From positions 1 through 58,916 of the forward strand of contig NZ_JAIPUS010000021.1 in NCBI RefSeq assembly GCF_020055675.1: a DNA stretch of 58,916 nt, in the 5' to 3' direction. The notes under the pieces were generated by a model. That model did not search any database, had not been told where the DNA came from, and saw only the letters and a list, made by a program, of their open reading frames with translations. A program made the translations under genes and the position numbers. Position 1 is the stretch's first letter, and the number at the start of each line of letters is the position of its first letter. This document shows positions 21,042-29,601 of the stretch, piece after piece. The DNA is from Marivita sp. (GTDB taxonomy: Bacteria > Pseudomonadota > Alphaproteobacteria > Rhodobacterales > Rhodobacteraceae).

Positions 21042-21442
21042 GCCTGTCCCTCCTGACACGCCCGACGCTTCAACTCCTTGCCGGCAACCATCATCGGCAG
21101 GGCTTCGAGAAACTTTATTTCACTTGTATAAGAATGACTTACAGGCCGATACTTCACCCATGCCTTAAGATTTATTACCGATGCGTCAACGCCCTGATCC
21201 AGCGCCACACAGGCCGGCACACTCTTGGTGCGCAGGGCATCGGGTTCGCCAACCACCCCGCAGGTCGCCACGCCGGGATGGGTCAGCAGGCACTCCTCGA
21301 TCAAGGCAAGCCGACCCCGATCCATCGCTGCCCCACCATCACAGATCTGATGCGCCGCGTTGAGCATTGCAGGCAGATCCCAGTCGCCCGCCTTGCAAAG
21401 CCTATCGCAGGGCGCGGGTGTGTACATCGGGTGCTGGATCAT
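21038..21442 (-). pseudogene. Acyl-CoA synthetase with its centre deleted
   Basis: The 134-codon frame joins two ends of an AMP-forming acyl-CoA synthetase. Residues 1-48 (PCDRLCKAGDWDLPAMLNAA, then DRGRLALI) match the N-terminus, and residues 50-130 match the C-terminal domain: ECLLTHPGVATCGVVGEPDA, LKAWVKYRPVSHSYTSEIKF and EALPMMVAGKELKRRA with the catalytic-loop lysine. About 400 residues that include the ATP/AMP-binding core motifs are missing. The join is in frame at ALIEECLL. The product cannot adenylate a substrate. The start overlaps the preceding 99-residue gene (ATGA). Confidence 0.85.
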
Positions 21443-21738
21443 ATGGACGGCTTCTCTGGTGGTGTGCCGGTCGACATCAGGCGGCCAAGGCGGTTCACGT
21501 GATACTGGATGTTTCCGCAACGCACGGTGATCCAAGCCCCCTCGATCTGCCCGGCCAGCCCGACGCAATCGCCAAGGCTGGCCTCCGGGCCGCCATCCTG
21601 CTGCACGTATCGTTGGGAAAACGCAGTGATCACGTCCGTCTCCGATATCGTCGCCGCGATCCAGCCGGTCCGGAACGCCAGCAAGGCCCCGACAAGCGTG
21701 GCAATGCCCAAGGGTACAAACCAGCCCCAGCGCGGCAT
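21439..21738 (-). CDS. Small membrane-anchored protein of unknown function
   Basis: The 99-residue product begins MPRWGWFVPLGIATLVGALL, an N-terminal membrane anchor, followed by a soluble domain (TGWIAATISETDVITAFSQR, then DCVGLAGQIEGAWITVRCGN) with two cysteines and a C-terminal proline-rich tail. It looks like a Rhodobacterales family seen near isovaleryl-CoA dehydrogenase genes, but I cannot name it. The frame is intact. Its start overlaps an upstream stop (TGATG) and its stop overlaps the acyl-CoA synthetase relic, so operon coupling is preserved. Confidence 0.68.
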   Translation of the reverse strand: MPRWGWFVPLGIATLVGALLAFRTGWIAATISETDVITAFSQRYVQQDGGPEASLGDCVGLAGQIEGAWITVRCGNIQYHVNRLGRLMSTGTPPEKPSI

Positions 21739-21943
21739 CAGGGGATCGTCTTTCCAAATGTCATCACGCCGATCTTCTTTGCATTTTTCACTCCGCGCAA
21801 CACATCCCGGAAAAGGCAGGACACCGGCGCGCCCGACAGGAACCCGGCCCCATCGCCTGTTCGCTGGCATCAAGACAACAGGCCGCCCGATCTTGCCGTG
21901 TCACGTCTTCCCCAGGATCGAACTGCAGGGTCGCGTTGAACAT
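21738..21943 (-). pseudogene. Isovaleryl-CoA dehydrogenase relic
   Basis: From the ATG at 21943 (GGGGAG upstream) the frame reads MFNATLQFDPGEDV, the start of isovaleryl-CoA dehydrogenase, then jumps to VTRQDRAACCLDASEQAM, a segment from near the C-terminus. It stops at 21788. In the neighbouring frame the sequence continues AGFLSGAPVSCLFRD, also from the C-terminal part, so a second deletion shifted the frame. About 350 residues are missing, including the FAD and substrate sites. The last bases encode VLRGVKNAKKIGVMTFGK, which I cannot place. The stop overlaps the next gene start as TGATG. Confidence 0.85.
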
Positions 21944-21966
21944 TCGCTGCTCCCCAAAGCGGGATT

Positions 21967-21984
21967 ATTGAACATACGTTCAAT
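21967..21984. promoter_or_regulatory. 18-bp palindromic operator candidate upstream of the ivd relic
   Basis: ATTGAAC and GTTCAAT form perfect 7-base arms around ATAC. The site lies 24 bases upstream of the isovaleryl-CoA dehydrogenase start, the normal place for a repressor site, and 98 bases upstream of the divergent PNPOx-like gene. The dyad is of the size bound by TetR-type regulators of acyl-CoA metabolism; the regulator is not in this window. Confidence 0.6.
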
Positions 21985-22082
21985 CCTGGAAGGTTTCCCC
22001 TCGACAGGTCAAGCGCAAGGAACGGACAGGCTCTGGCGGCGTTGAGGCCCGGAAAGCGAACAAAGTGGAAATGGAGACGACG

Positions 22083-22553
22083 ATGACAACGCCAATGGTC
22101 GAGAAATTCTGGGACAACATGATCAATATTCACGTGGTTCTGCTTGGGACGGAGGGGAACAAACCCGTGCCGATGGCACCCTTGGCCCGCAAGGAAGATA
22201 GCGCGATCTGGTTCATCACCGCAGCCGAGCACGACACGTTCCAGGCCGCGAAAAAGGGCAGGCTTGGCACGATCTATCTATGCGACCCGGCTGGCAAGAT
22301 GTACGGCACCGTTGATGGGGCGCTGTCCGCGTCCGGCGACAGCTCCAAACTGGATGAATTATGGACATCGACGGCGGCTGCATGGTTTGAACAGGGGCGC
22401 GAAGACCCTTCGGTGCGCCTGATGCGCTTCAAACCGACCGAGGCCGAGATCTGGACCACGGATGGCGCGGCCAAGTACCTGTTCGAAACGATCAAGGCAA
22501 ATATGACGGAAGACACGCCCGACACAGGTGAGTACGGCATCATCCGCTTTTGA
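22083..22553 (+). CDS. Pyridoxamine 5'-phosphate oxidase-like general stress protein
   Basis: The 156-residue product begins MTTPMVEKFWDNMINIHVVL and resembles the split-barrel FMN-binding general stress protein 26 group, with SAIWFITAAEHDTFQAAKKG, LDELWTSTAAAWFEQGREDP and a C-terminal segment with AEIWTTDGAAKYLF. Such proteins bind flavins or related cofactors; a specific reaction is unknown. The ATG at 22083 has GGAG six bases upstream; an in-frame ATG seven codons earlier is less well placed. It is divergent from the relic liu operon and shares its upstream palindrome region. Confidence 0.82.
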   Translation: MTTPMVEKFWDNMINIHVVLLGTEGNKPVPMAPLARKEDSAIWFITAAEHDTFQAAKKGRLGTIYLCDPAGKMYGTVDGALSASGDSSKLDELWTSTAAAWFEQGREDPSVRLMRFKPTEAEIWTTDGAAKYLFETIKANMTEDTPDTGEYGIIRF

Positions 22554-22584
22554 CGCCATGCTAGACTGCGTTGAATGCGTAGGA

Positions 22585-22613
22585 GGCCCGGCGGGGTTAT
22601 GGCGCCGGCCTTT
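22585..22613. terminator. Possible bidirectional terminator
   Basis: GGCCCGGCG (22585-22593) can pair with CGCCGGCC (22603-22610) with one bulged base, followed on the plus strand by TTTA. It lies between the convergent PNPOx-like gene and gph. The U-run is short, so strength is uncertain. Confidence 0.35.
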
Positions 22614-23313
22614 ACCGCCCGCCCATCGCGGAGCCGACAGGCCGTGTTCCTTCCCCCAACAACCGCGTGGCGACCGCTGGCAACTCGTTGTAATGATGGA
22701 TGATCGCGTCGGGGTCGAGCGCGGCCATATCGTCACCCGAGGGTCCGAAACCGACCAGCACACAGGCCACACCAGCCGCGCGGGCGGTGTCGCGGTCGGT
22801 CTGGGTATCGCCGATCAAGCAGCTTTGTGGCACGAGGCCCCCGGCCCGTTCCACGGCCGCGATGTAGGGGGCGGCATCCGGCTTGCGGGTCGGCAGGGTG
22901 TCAGCCCCGATCAACGATCCGAACGCGTCTCGCACACCAAGCCGCGTCATCAAGGTTTCGGCAAGCCCTTGCGGTTTGTTGGTGCACAGGCCGACCACCA
23001 TGCCGTTTGATTTCAGGACCTCGATCGCATCCATCACGCCGGGGTAAAGCACGGTATGCGTGTCCAGAGCCTCGCCATAGGCGCCCAGAAGCTCTGTATA
23101 CCATTGGTCTACGATGTCAGCGGAATACCGTCCACACCGTTCCAGCCCCAGGGTGAGCATCGCCCGTCCGCCGCGCAACGCGGTGCCGGCATCGGTCGCT
23201 CTGTCGAGCCGTGCCTCCACACCCATACGTTCAAAGCAGTGATTGGCCGCCGCGATGAGATCGCCGCTGGTGTCGGCCAAGGTGCCGTCAAGGTCGAATA
23301 TCACGGTCCGCAT
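22612..23313 (-). CDS. gph: Phosphoglycolate phosphatase (HAD family)
   Basis: The 233-residue product has HAD hydrolase motifs: DLDGTLADT with the nucleophilic aspartate, the motif 2 region GLCTNKPQG, the conserved lysine in RKPDAAPY, and GDTQTDRDTARAAG as motif 4. The helical cap (ANHCFERMGVEARLDRA region) matches phosphoglycolate phosphatases, which remove 2-phosphoglycolate formed from DNA repair or oxygenation. The start MRTVIFDLDGT at 23313 is canonical; the longer open frame runs antisense to glmU. It is divergent from glmU. Confidence 0.88.
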   Translation of the reverse strand: MRTVIFDLDGTLADTSGDLIAAANHCFERMGVEARLDRATDAGTALRGGRAMLTLGLERCGRYSADIVDQWYTELLGAYGEALDTHTVLYPGVMDAIEVLKSNGMVVGLCTNKPQGLAETLMTRLGVRDAFGSLIGADTLPTRKPDAAPYIAAVERAGGLVPQSCLIGDTQTDRDTARAAGVACVLVGFGPSGDDMAALDPDAIIHHYNELPAVATRLLGEGTRPVGSAMGGR

Positions 23314-23419
23314 GGCGCGTCTCCTTGTCACAACTCGCAATCTAGTGTGAAATCTGGTGCCTTGCGGCACTGCGCCAGACGGATAAAAGGGTGAAAGGCA
23401 AAACACAAAGAGAAACTGT

Positions 23420-24769
23420 ATGAGCATCGCCTTGGTGATCCTTGCGGCAGGCAAAGGCACCCGAATGGACTCGGACCTTCCAAAAGTCCTCCACAGCATC
23501 GGTGGCGCGCCGCTGCTGCACCACGCAATGCATTCGGCCGCGTCCCTGGAGCCGGACCGGACCGTCATTGTCACCGGCCACGAGGCAGCCCGGGTCGCGG
23601 CGGCTGCACAGGCGTTCGACGCGGACGCTGTGGCTGTCCGGCAAGACGAGCAGTTGGGCACCGGTCACGCCGTGGCGCAGGCACGCGATGCGTTGGAGGG
23701 GTTCGACGGGGACGTGGTTGTTCTTTACGGTGACACGCCCTTCATCACGCCCGAAACGCTCCGGGCCATGATCGCGGCGCGCGCCGCGCACGACGTTGTC
23801 GTTCTGGGGTTCGAGTCGGTTGACCCGGGTCGTTATGGCCGCCTGATCATGGAGGGCGCCGCGCTGTCCCGCATCGTCGAATTCAAGGATGCAACAGATG
23901 AAGATCGCGCGGCAACGCTTTGCAATTCAGGAGTGATCTGCGCCCGTGCAGACACGGTTTTCAGCCTTGTCGATGCGATCGGAAACGACAACGCGTCGGG
24001 CGAATATTACCTGACCGACATTGTCGGCATCGCCAATGCCCGCGGCCTGACCGCGAGCGTCGTCACCTGTGACGAGGCTGAAACGCTCGGCATCAATTCA
24101 CGCGTCGAACTTGCCAGGGCCGAGGCCGCGTTCCAGACCCGAAAGCGATTGGAACTGATGACGGACGGCGTGCAGATGCAGGCCCCCGACACGGTGTTCC
24201 TGTCCTTTGACACCACCATCGGTCGTGACGCTCAAATCGAACCGAACGTGGTCTTCGCCCCCGGCGTCACGGTCGAATCCGGCGCGCGGATCCGGGCATT
24301 CAGCCATCTTGAAGGGGCCCACGTCAGCCGCGGCGCGACAGTCGGGCCGTTTGCCCGCCTGCGCCCCGGCGCAGAGCTGGCCGAGGAGGTGCATGTCGGC
24401 AACTTCGTCGAGATCAAGAACGCCACGATTGACGAGGGTGCCAAGGTCAACCACCTGACATATGTCGGCGATGCCCAGATCGGTGCCCGCAGCAATATCG
24501 GCGCGGGAACGATCACCTGCAATTATGACGGCATGATGAAGCACCGAACGACGATCGGGCCGGACAGCTTTGTCGGATCGAACACGATGCTTGTCGCCCC
24601 TGTCACGGTCGGCGCCGAAGCAATGACCGCCACTGGCACGGTTGTCACCAAGGATGTGCCGGATGGCGCCATGGCAATCGGACGGGCGAAGCAAACCAAC
24701 AAGGACGGTTTTGCACGCAAGTTTTTTTCCATGCTGCGCGCCAGAAAAGATCAGAAATCAAAGGGATAA
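23420..24769 (+). CDS. glmU: Bifunctional UDP-GlcNAc pyrophosphorylase / GlcN-1-P acetyltransferase
   Basis: GlmU acetylates glucosamine-1-phosphate and then couples it to UTP, giving UDP-GlcNAc for peptidoglycan and lipid A. The 449-residue protein has the uridyltransferase motif LAAGKGTRMDSDLPKVLH, the segment YGDTPFITPE, and from about residue 250 a left-handed beta-helix with hexapeptide repeats, including NFVEIKNATI, the acetyltransferase segment NYDGMMKHRT and the final lysine-rich tail. It is four bases upstream of glmS, which makes its substrate precursor, so the two form a pathway operon. Confidence 0.97.
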   Translation: MSIALVILAAGKGTRMDSDLPKVLHSIGGAPLLHHAMHSAASLEPDRTVIVTGHEAARVAAAAQAFDADAVAVRQDEQLGTGHAVAQARDALEGFDGDVVVLYGDTPFITPETLRAMIAARAAHDVVVLGFESVDPGRYGRLIMEGAALSRIVEFKDATDEDRAATLCNSGVICARADTVFSLVDAIGNDNASGEYYLTDIVGIANARGLTASVVTCDEAETLGINSRVELARAEAAFQTRKRLELMTDGVQMQAPDTVFLSFDTTIGRDAQIEPNVVFAPGVTVESGARIRAFSHLEGAHVSRGATVGPFARLRPGAELAEEVHVGNFVEIKNATIDEGAKVNHLTYVGDAQIGARSNIGAGTITCNYDGMMKHRTTIGPDSFVGSNTMLVAPVTVGAEAMTATGTVVTKDVPDGAMAIGRAKQTNKDGFARKFFSMLRARKDQKSKG

Positions 24770-24773
24770 GGTC

Positions 24774-26591
24774 ATGTGCGGAATTGTCGGTGTCCTGGGT
24801 CAGCACGAAGCCGCCCCTTTCCTTGTCGACGCGCTGCGGCGGCTGGAATATCGCGGCTATGACAGCGCCGGTATCGCGACCGTCAATGACGGCAAGCTGG
24901 AGCGCCGCCGCGCGGTCGGCAAGCTGGTCAACCTGTCCGACCTGCTGGTGCACGATCCCCTCGCCGGCAAATCCGGCATCGGTCACACCCGCTGGGCCAC
25001 GCATGGCGCGCCCAACACAACCAACGCGCATCCGCATCGATCCGGCCCCGTCGCGGTCGTTCACAATGGAATAATCGAGAATTTCAAGGAATTGCGCGCG
25101 GAACTGGCCGAACACCAGATCGTGGCGCAGACCGACACGGACACCGAGACCATCGCGCTTCTGGCTCATCACTACTTGCAGCAGGACCTGTCGCATGTCG
25201 ACGCCGCCCGCGCCTGTCTGGCACGGCTGGAAGGCGCTTTCGCGCTGGCGTTCCTATTCGAAGGCCAGGACGATCTGATCGTCGCCGCCCGCAAAGGCAG
25301 CCCGCTGGCCATCGGTCATGGCGACGGCGAGATGTTTGTCGGTTCGGATGCGATCGCGCTGGCGCCGCTGACCGACACGATCACCTATCTCGAGGAAGGC
25401 GACTGCGCGATCATCACGCGCCGGACGTTCGAGATCCTTGACGAGACCGGACAGCGCGTCGCGCGCCAGAGCCGCAAGATCAACACCGCCGCCACGCGGG
25501 TCGACAAGGCCGGACACAAGCATTTCATGGCCAAGGAAATCGCCGAGCAGCCGACGGTTCTGGCCGACGCCCTGCGCGCCTATCTCGATGGCAACGGGAT
25601 CAATCTGCCCGACACGCTCCCCGATTTCACGCAGGTACAGCGCATGACCATGGTGGCCTGCGGCACAGCCTACTATGCCTGCCTGACCGCCAAATACTGG
25701 TTCGAACAGATTGCGCGATTGCCGGTGGAGGTCGATATCGCCTCGGAGTTCCGCTACCGGGAACCGCCCATTTCACCCGCGACCACCGCCCTGTTCGTCT
25801 CTCAATCGGGCGAAACAGCCGACACGCTCGCCGCGCTGCGCTATTGCAAAGGCAGGGCTGACAGCATCCTGTCCGTTATCAATGTCGGCGAAAGTTCGAT
25901 TGCGCGGGAAAGCGATGTTGCGCTGCCGATCCATGCCGGGATCGAAATCGGCGTTGCCTCGACCAAGGCGTTCACGTGCCAGTTGAACACCTTGCTCCTG
26001 CTGGCCCTGCACGCGGCGTCGCAGCGTGGACTGCTGAGCGCTGACGTCCTCGCCGAGAAGCTGACGCAGCTGCGCGCGTTGCCCGGTCTCTTCAACATCA
26101 CCCTGGATCGCGACCCGGCCATCGCAGACGCCGCCCGCCAGATCGCCGAGGCGCGAGACGTGCTCTTCCTGGGCCGAGGCATGATGTACCCCCTCGCGCT
26201 TGAAGGCGCACTGAAACTGAAAGAAATTAGCTATATACACGCCGAAGGTTACGCGTCGGGCGAACTCAAGCACGGCCCCATCGCCCTGATCGACAAAGCC
26301 GTGCCGGTCATCGTTTTGGCCCCGCGCGATGCGCTGTTCGAAAAGACGGTGTCGAACATGCAAGAGGTCATGGCGCGCGGCGGGAAGGTCTGCCTCGTGA
26401 CCGATTCCGCCGGGGCCGAAGCCGCCGGATCGGATGTCTGGCGCACGATCGTTCTACCCCAGGTCCCTGCCACGCTGGCGCCCCTGCTCTACGCGCTGCC
26501 GGCACAGCTTTTGGCCTATCACGCGGCGGTGGCCAAGGGGACGGACGTCGACCAGCCCCGCAACCTCGCCAAATCCGTCACGGTGGAATGA
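24774..26591 (+). CDS. glmS: Glutamine--fructose-6-phosphate aminotransferase
   Basis: GlmS makes glucosamine-6-phosphate from fructose-6-phosphate and glutamine. The 605-residue product starts MCGIVGVLG, with Cys2 as the N-terminal nucleophile, so the ATG at 24774 is certain. The glutaminase domain shows GHTRWATHG; two SIS sugar-isomerase domains show CGTAYYA, SQSGETADT and ELKHGPIALI; the C-terminus is LAKSVTVE as in the family. It follows glmU by four bases. No riboswitch or ribozyme is seen upstream. Confidence 0.97.
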   Translation: MCGIVGVLGQHEAAPFLVDALRRLEYRGYDSAGIATVNDGKLERRRAVGKLVNLSDLLVHDPLAGKSGIGHTRWATHGAPNTTNAHPHRSGPVAVVHNGIIENFKELRAELAEHQIVAQTDTDTETIALLAHHYLQQDLSHVDAARACLARLEGAFALAFLFEGQDDLIVAARKGSPLAIGHGDGEMFVGSDAIALAPLTDTITYLEEGDCAIITRRTFEILDETGQRVARQSRKINTAATRVDKAGHKHFMAKEIAEQPTVLADALRAYLDGNGINLPDTLPDFTQVQRMTMVACGTAYYACLTAKYWFEQIARLPVEVDIASEFRYREPPISPATTALFVSQSGETADTLAALRYCKGRADSILSVINVGESSIARESDVALPIHAGIEIGVASTKAFTCQLNTLLLLALHAASQRGLLSADVLAEKLTQLRALPGLFNITLDRDPAIADAARQIAEARDVLFLGRGMMYPLALEGALKLKEISYIHAEGYASGELKHGPIALIDKAVPVIVLAPRDALFEKTVSNMQEVMARGGKVCLVTDSAGAEAAGSDVWRTIVLPQVPATLAPLLYALPAQLLAYHAAVAKGTDVDQPRNLAKSVTVE

Positions 26592-26601
26592 CAGCCCGGA
26601 G

Positions 26602-27090
26602 TCACCCTTCGACAAACACCTGAACCTCGGTCAACCCGGTCAGGGGCAAACCCAGCAATCGCATCGCCGCCAGTGACAATCGGCTGCCCGACCGATCTAC
26701 CGGAAGCAGCTCGACCTGGGCCGACCTGCCGGTGTCCGGAAAAACAACCCGGCCCGGTCCCGCCGTGGACACCTGGGGTGTTTCGATCCAGAAGCCCGGC
26801 CGCGCCGGATCCCCCAGTGACACGATTGTCGTCCCAAGCGCGCGTGCGGCAGCGGCCTCGTCACCGCCGGCGGCCGCGGCCTCTTTCTCGGCGGCCGTGC
26901 TGGTGTCGAACGCTTCAGCCGTGCGCGCGGTGGCCGGCGGTCGGCGGTCGCTGGTCGTCAAGGCCGCGGGCCGCGATTGCGGACGCGTCGTCCCTTCGCT
27001 GCCGGCCGGCGCCGATTGCGGCGATGCAATCATGTCACCACAGCCGGACAGCGCCACGCAGGCCCCCAGGATTGCCAATCTTTTTAACAT
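26602..27090 (-). CDS. Conserved lipoprotein of unknown function
   Basis: The 162-residue product has a lipoprotein signal (MLKRLAILGACVALSGCGD, lipobox LSGC), a disordered alanine/threonine-rich region to about residue 80, and a C-terminal domain with TIVSLGDPARPGFWIETPQV, GPGRVVFPDTGRSAQVELLP and LSLAAMRLLGLPLTGLTEVQ. The C-terminal motif is common in Rhodobacterales proteins that are sometimes labelled D-galactarate dehydratase; nothing here supports that enzyme. Function unknown. It is convergent with glmS and divergent from moaA. Confidence 0.72.
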   Translation of the reverse strand: MLKRLAILGACVALSGCGDMIASPQSAPAGSEGTTRPQSRPAALTTSDRRPPATARTAEAFDTSTAAEKEAAAAGGDEAAAARALGTTIVSLGDPARPGFWIETPQVSTAGPGRVVFPDTGRSAQVELLPVDRSGSRLSLAAMRLLGLPLTGLTEVQVFVEG

Positions 27091-27170
27091 GACGACCTCC
27101 GACGTTTGTCCAGCACCGCACCACGGACCTATACTTGCTCAACCCGAGGCAAAAGACTAGGTTCACTGGT

Positions 27171-28175
27171 ATGAAACCGCTTATTGACCCGTTCGCCCGC
27201 GCGATCACCTATCTGCGCGTCTCCGTAACCGACCGTTGCGATTTTCGCTGCGTGTATTGCATGTCGGAAAACATGACATTCCTGCCCAAGAAAGAGCTCC
27301 TGACCTTGGAAGAGCTCGACCGCATGTGCTCCACTTTCGTGGAAATGGGTGTCGAAAAGCTGCGCATCACCGGTGGCGAGCCCCTGGTGCGCCGGGACAT
27401 CATGACGTTCTTTCGGTCGATGACACGGCACCTCGACAGCGGCGCTCTCAACGAGCTGACACTCACCACCAACGGATCGCAACTCGAACGCTTTGCAGAT
27501 GATCTTCATGCAGCAGGTGTTCGCCGGGTGAACGTCTCTCTCGACACGCTGGACGAGAAAAAATTCGCCGACATCACGCGCTGGGGCCGCCTCCCACAGG
27601 TCATCCGGGGAATTGACGCGGCACAAAAAGCCGGTCTGCGGGTCAAGATCAACGCGGTTGCGCTCAAGGGCTTCAACGAGGATGAGCTGTTCACGCTGAC
27701 CGAATGGTGCAGCGACCGCGACATGGACCTCACCTTCATCGAGGTGATGCCGATGGGCGATATCGGCAACGAGGACCGCCTGGGCCAATACTGGAAATTG
27801 AGCGAGCTGCGCGACGAATTGCGCAAGGCATACACCCTGACCGACCTGCCGGACCGCACCGGTGGCCCCGCCCGCTATGTGCGGATCGAGGAAACCGGCC
27901 AGAAGATCGGATTCATCACGCCGCTCACCCATAATTTCTGCGAAAGCTGCAACCGGGTTCGCCTGACCTGCACCGGGGAGCTGTTCATGTGCCTGGGCCA
28001 GGAGGACAACGCCGACCTGCGATCGGCGCTGCGCAATCACCCGAACGACAACGCCGCCCTGCAGGCGGCGATCCGGGATGCGATCACGCGCAAACCCAAA
28101 GGGCATGATTTTGACTATTCGCGCCAAACAGTGGATGGCCGCGTCTCGCGCCACATGAGCCATACAGGCGGCTGA
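27171..28175 (+). CDS. moaA: GTP 3',8-cyclase (molybdenum cofactor biosynthesis protein A)
   Basis: MoaA is a radical-SAM enzyme that rearranges GTP in the first step of molybdopterin synthesis. The 334-residue product has the N-terminal 4Fe-4S motif CDFRCVYC, the SAM-binding TGGEPL, a C-terminal cluster motif [14 protein letters not shown] with a further cysteine in FMCLG, and the terminal double glycine (SHTGG) needed for activity. The ATG at 27171 ([10 protein letters not shown]) is taken; a longer frame extends upstream without similarity. It is followed by the first copy of the repeated 3' element and a strong terminator. Confidence 0.96.
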   Translation: MKPLIDPFARAITYLRVSVTDRCDFRCVYCMSENMTFLPKKELLTLEELDRMCSTFVEMGVEKLRITGGEPLVRRDIMTFFRSMTRHLDSGALNELTLTTNGSQLERFADDLHAAGVRRVNVSLDTLDEKKFADITRWGRLPQVIRGIDAAQKAGLRVKINAVALKGFNEDELFTLTEWCSDRDMDLTFIEVMPMGDIGNEDRLGQYWKLSELRDELRKAYTLTDLPDRTGGPARYVRIEETGQKIGFITPLTHNFCESCNRVRLTCTGELFMCLGQEDNADLRSALRNHPNDNAALQAAIRDAITRKPKGHDFDYSRQTVDGRVSRHMSHTGG

Positions 28176-28186
28176 CCCTTTCGCAA

Positions 28187-28234
28187 GCGAGGGGCCAGCC
28201 CCTCGCGCTCCCCGGGATATTTGGAAAACAAAGA
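28187..28234 (+). repeat. 3' element copy A: hairpin plus CCCGGGATATTT box, after moaA
   Basis: A 9-bp hairpin (GCGAGGGGC / GCCCCTCGC, 28187-28206) is followed by CCCGGGATATTT, GGAAAA and CAAAGA. The same order (gene stop, GC-rich hairpin, CCCGGGATATTT box, CAAAGA-like end) appears after anmK and cysE. It begins 11 bases after the moaA stop. Confidence 0.7.
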
Positions 28235-28247
28235 CCGCGTCAGGTAA

Positions 28248-28269
28248 CCCCCTGCGATATCGCAGGGGG
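28248..28269 (+). terminator. Strong palindromic terminator downstream of moaA
   Basis: CCCCCTGC and GCAGGGGG form an 8-bp stem around GATATC, and the full 22 bases are a perfect palindrome. A pyrimidine-rich CTTCTTCGTTT follows on the plus strand, as expected for rho-independent termination. Confidence 0.75.
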
Positions 28270-28348
28270 CTTCTTCGTTTACGGCCATCGGCGTCCCCGC
28301 CTGTACCGCGTCGTGACACTAACGACGACGGGTTAACAAAACCCTGCT

Positions 28349-28393
28349 TCTTTGTTTCAAAAATATCCCGGGGCTTGGGGCAGAGCCCCAAGC
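28349..28393 (-). repeat. 3' element copy B, after anmK
   Basis: Read on the minus strand after the anmK stop: hairpin GCTTGGGGC/GCCCCAAGC (loop TCT, 28373-28393), then CCCCGGGATATTTTTGAAA and CAAAGA. It faces copy A across the 277-base gap between convergent moaA and anmK. Confidence 0.7.
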
Positions 28394-28452
28394 GGCTTGC
28401 GGGGTCGAAGACCAAGCAAGCTCACCCGGCGCGCCGCAGGCGCTCCTCTGGG

Positions 28453-29547
28453 TCACACCCGCGATATCCGCCCACCGCCGACAGACGCCCGCACGCCCGT
28501 GGTCCCCGGAGCTGAAGTCGGCAAACCGCGCATCACCCGTACTGCGAGATAGGCAAAGGCCTGCGCCTCCAGCATATCACCGTCCAGCCCGACGGCCTCC
28601 ACAGGGTCAACCGGGCACTCGAGCGCACTGTCGAGCATCGCCATCAGAACCGGATTGCGCCGCCCGCCGCCGGTCACCAGAAGACGATTCGGCGGCGCGG
28701 GGCAATGCTCCATTCCCTGCATCACGGCCGCCGCTGCCATCGCGGTCATCGTCGCGGCTGCATCGGCGTCTTCCAGTTCACGCACAAGATCGAGCATGAG
28801 GGAGAAATCATTGCGGTCCAATGACTTTGGCGGCATCTTGCGGAAATAGCGGTCTTCCAGGAAAAGCTCCAGCGCACCGTCAACCACCTGCCCGCGCGCC
28901 GCCAGCGTGCCATCCTTGTCGAACGGCATCCCACGACGCGCCTTCACGAGATCGTTGATCGGCGCGTTTGCGGGTCCGGTATCGAACGCAAGCAAGGCGC
29001 CCGGTGTCTCCGGCGCCCGGGTCGACGGGTCGACCCAGGTAAGATTGCCCACGCCGCCAAGATTCAGAAAGGCCACCGGGGCCTCGACCCCGATCCACTT
29101 GGCACAGGCCCAGTGAAAGAAGGGCGCCAGCGGCGCTCCTTCGCCGCCCATATCCACATCCGTCGATCGGAAATCCCAGACAATCGTGCGGCCCAATGCC
29201 CTGGCCAGCACGTCTCCGTCTCCGAGTTGATGCGTGCCACGCCCCTTTGGCTCATGGGCAAGCGTTTGCCCGTGGAAACCGACCACGTCACAGTCGAATG
29301 CGCCCAGGGCGTCTGCATGCGCCGCGTGCACAATCTGCCTTGCCGCCGCAAGGTCATCGCCCGGCCATTTGCCCAACGCCGCATGCAGCACTGCCTGCTC
29401 TTCCTGCGAAAAGCCACGATACCCGGACGCGCCGAATTCGAAAATCGCAACGCCATCGGTGAGCAGAGACGCCGCATCGACCCCATCCAAAGACGTGCCC
29501 GACATCGCACCCAAGGCCCATATCGGATCTGCCAACTTGCCCTTCAC
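28453..29547 (-). CDS. anmK: Anhydro-N-acetylmuramic acid kinase
   Basis: AnmK phosphorylates and opens 1,6-anhydro-MurNAc during cell-wall recycling. The 364-residue product begins with the signature region [16 protein letters not shown], then [35 protein letters not shown] with the catalytic aspartate, and [13 protein letters not shown] near the C-terminus. These are the phosphate, sugar and adenosine motifs of the family. It is divergent from tyrS with only 54 bases between the starts. Confidence 0.95.
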   Translation of the reverse strand: MKGKLADPIWALGAMSGTSLDGVDAASLLTDGVAIFEFGASGYRGFSQEEQAVLHAALGKWPGDDLAAARQIVHAAHADALGAFDCDVVGFHGQTLAHEPKGRGTHQLGDGDVLARALGRTIVWDFRSTDVDMGGEGAPLAPFFHWACAKWIGVEAPVAFLNLGGVGNLTWVDPSTRAPETPGALLAFDTGPANAPINDLVKARRGMPFDKDGTLAARGQVVDGALELFLEDRYFRKMPPKSLDRNDFSLMLDLVRELEDADAAATMTAMAAAAVMQGMEHCPAPPNRLLVTGGGRRNPVLMAMLDSALECPVDPVEAVGLDGDMLEAQAFAYLAVRVMRGLPTSAPGTTGVRASVGGGRISRV

Positions 29548-29601
29548 CTTTTTCCCCGCTCTGCGTATAGCTGCCCCACCAATCTATAACGAGGCAACCC
29601 C

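Noticed and set aside
18658-21442. Sequencing or assembly error as the sole cause of the truncated liu genes
   Set aside because: Several independent internal deletions in adjacent genes, with intact genes between them, are hard to explain by error. It cannot be excluded without reads.
26602-27090. D-galactarate dehydratase label for the lipoprotein
   Set aside because: The product is a 162-residue lipoprotein with no dehydratase motif; that name is a database artefact for this family.
28248-28269. Palindrome after moaA as a regulatory protein site
   Set aside because: Its position just after a gene end and the following pyrimidine-rich run fit a terminator better.
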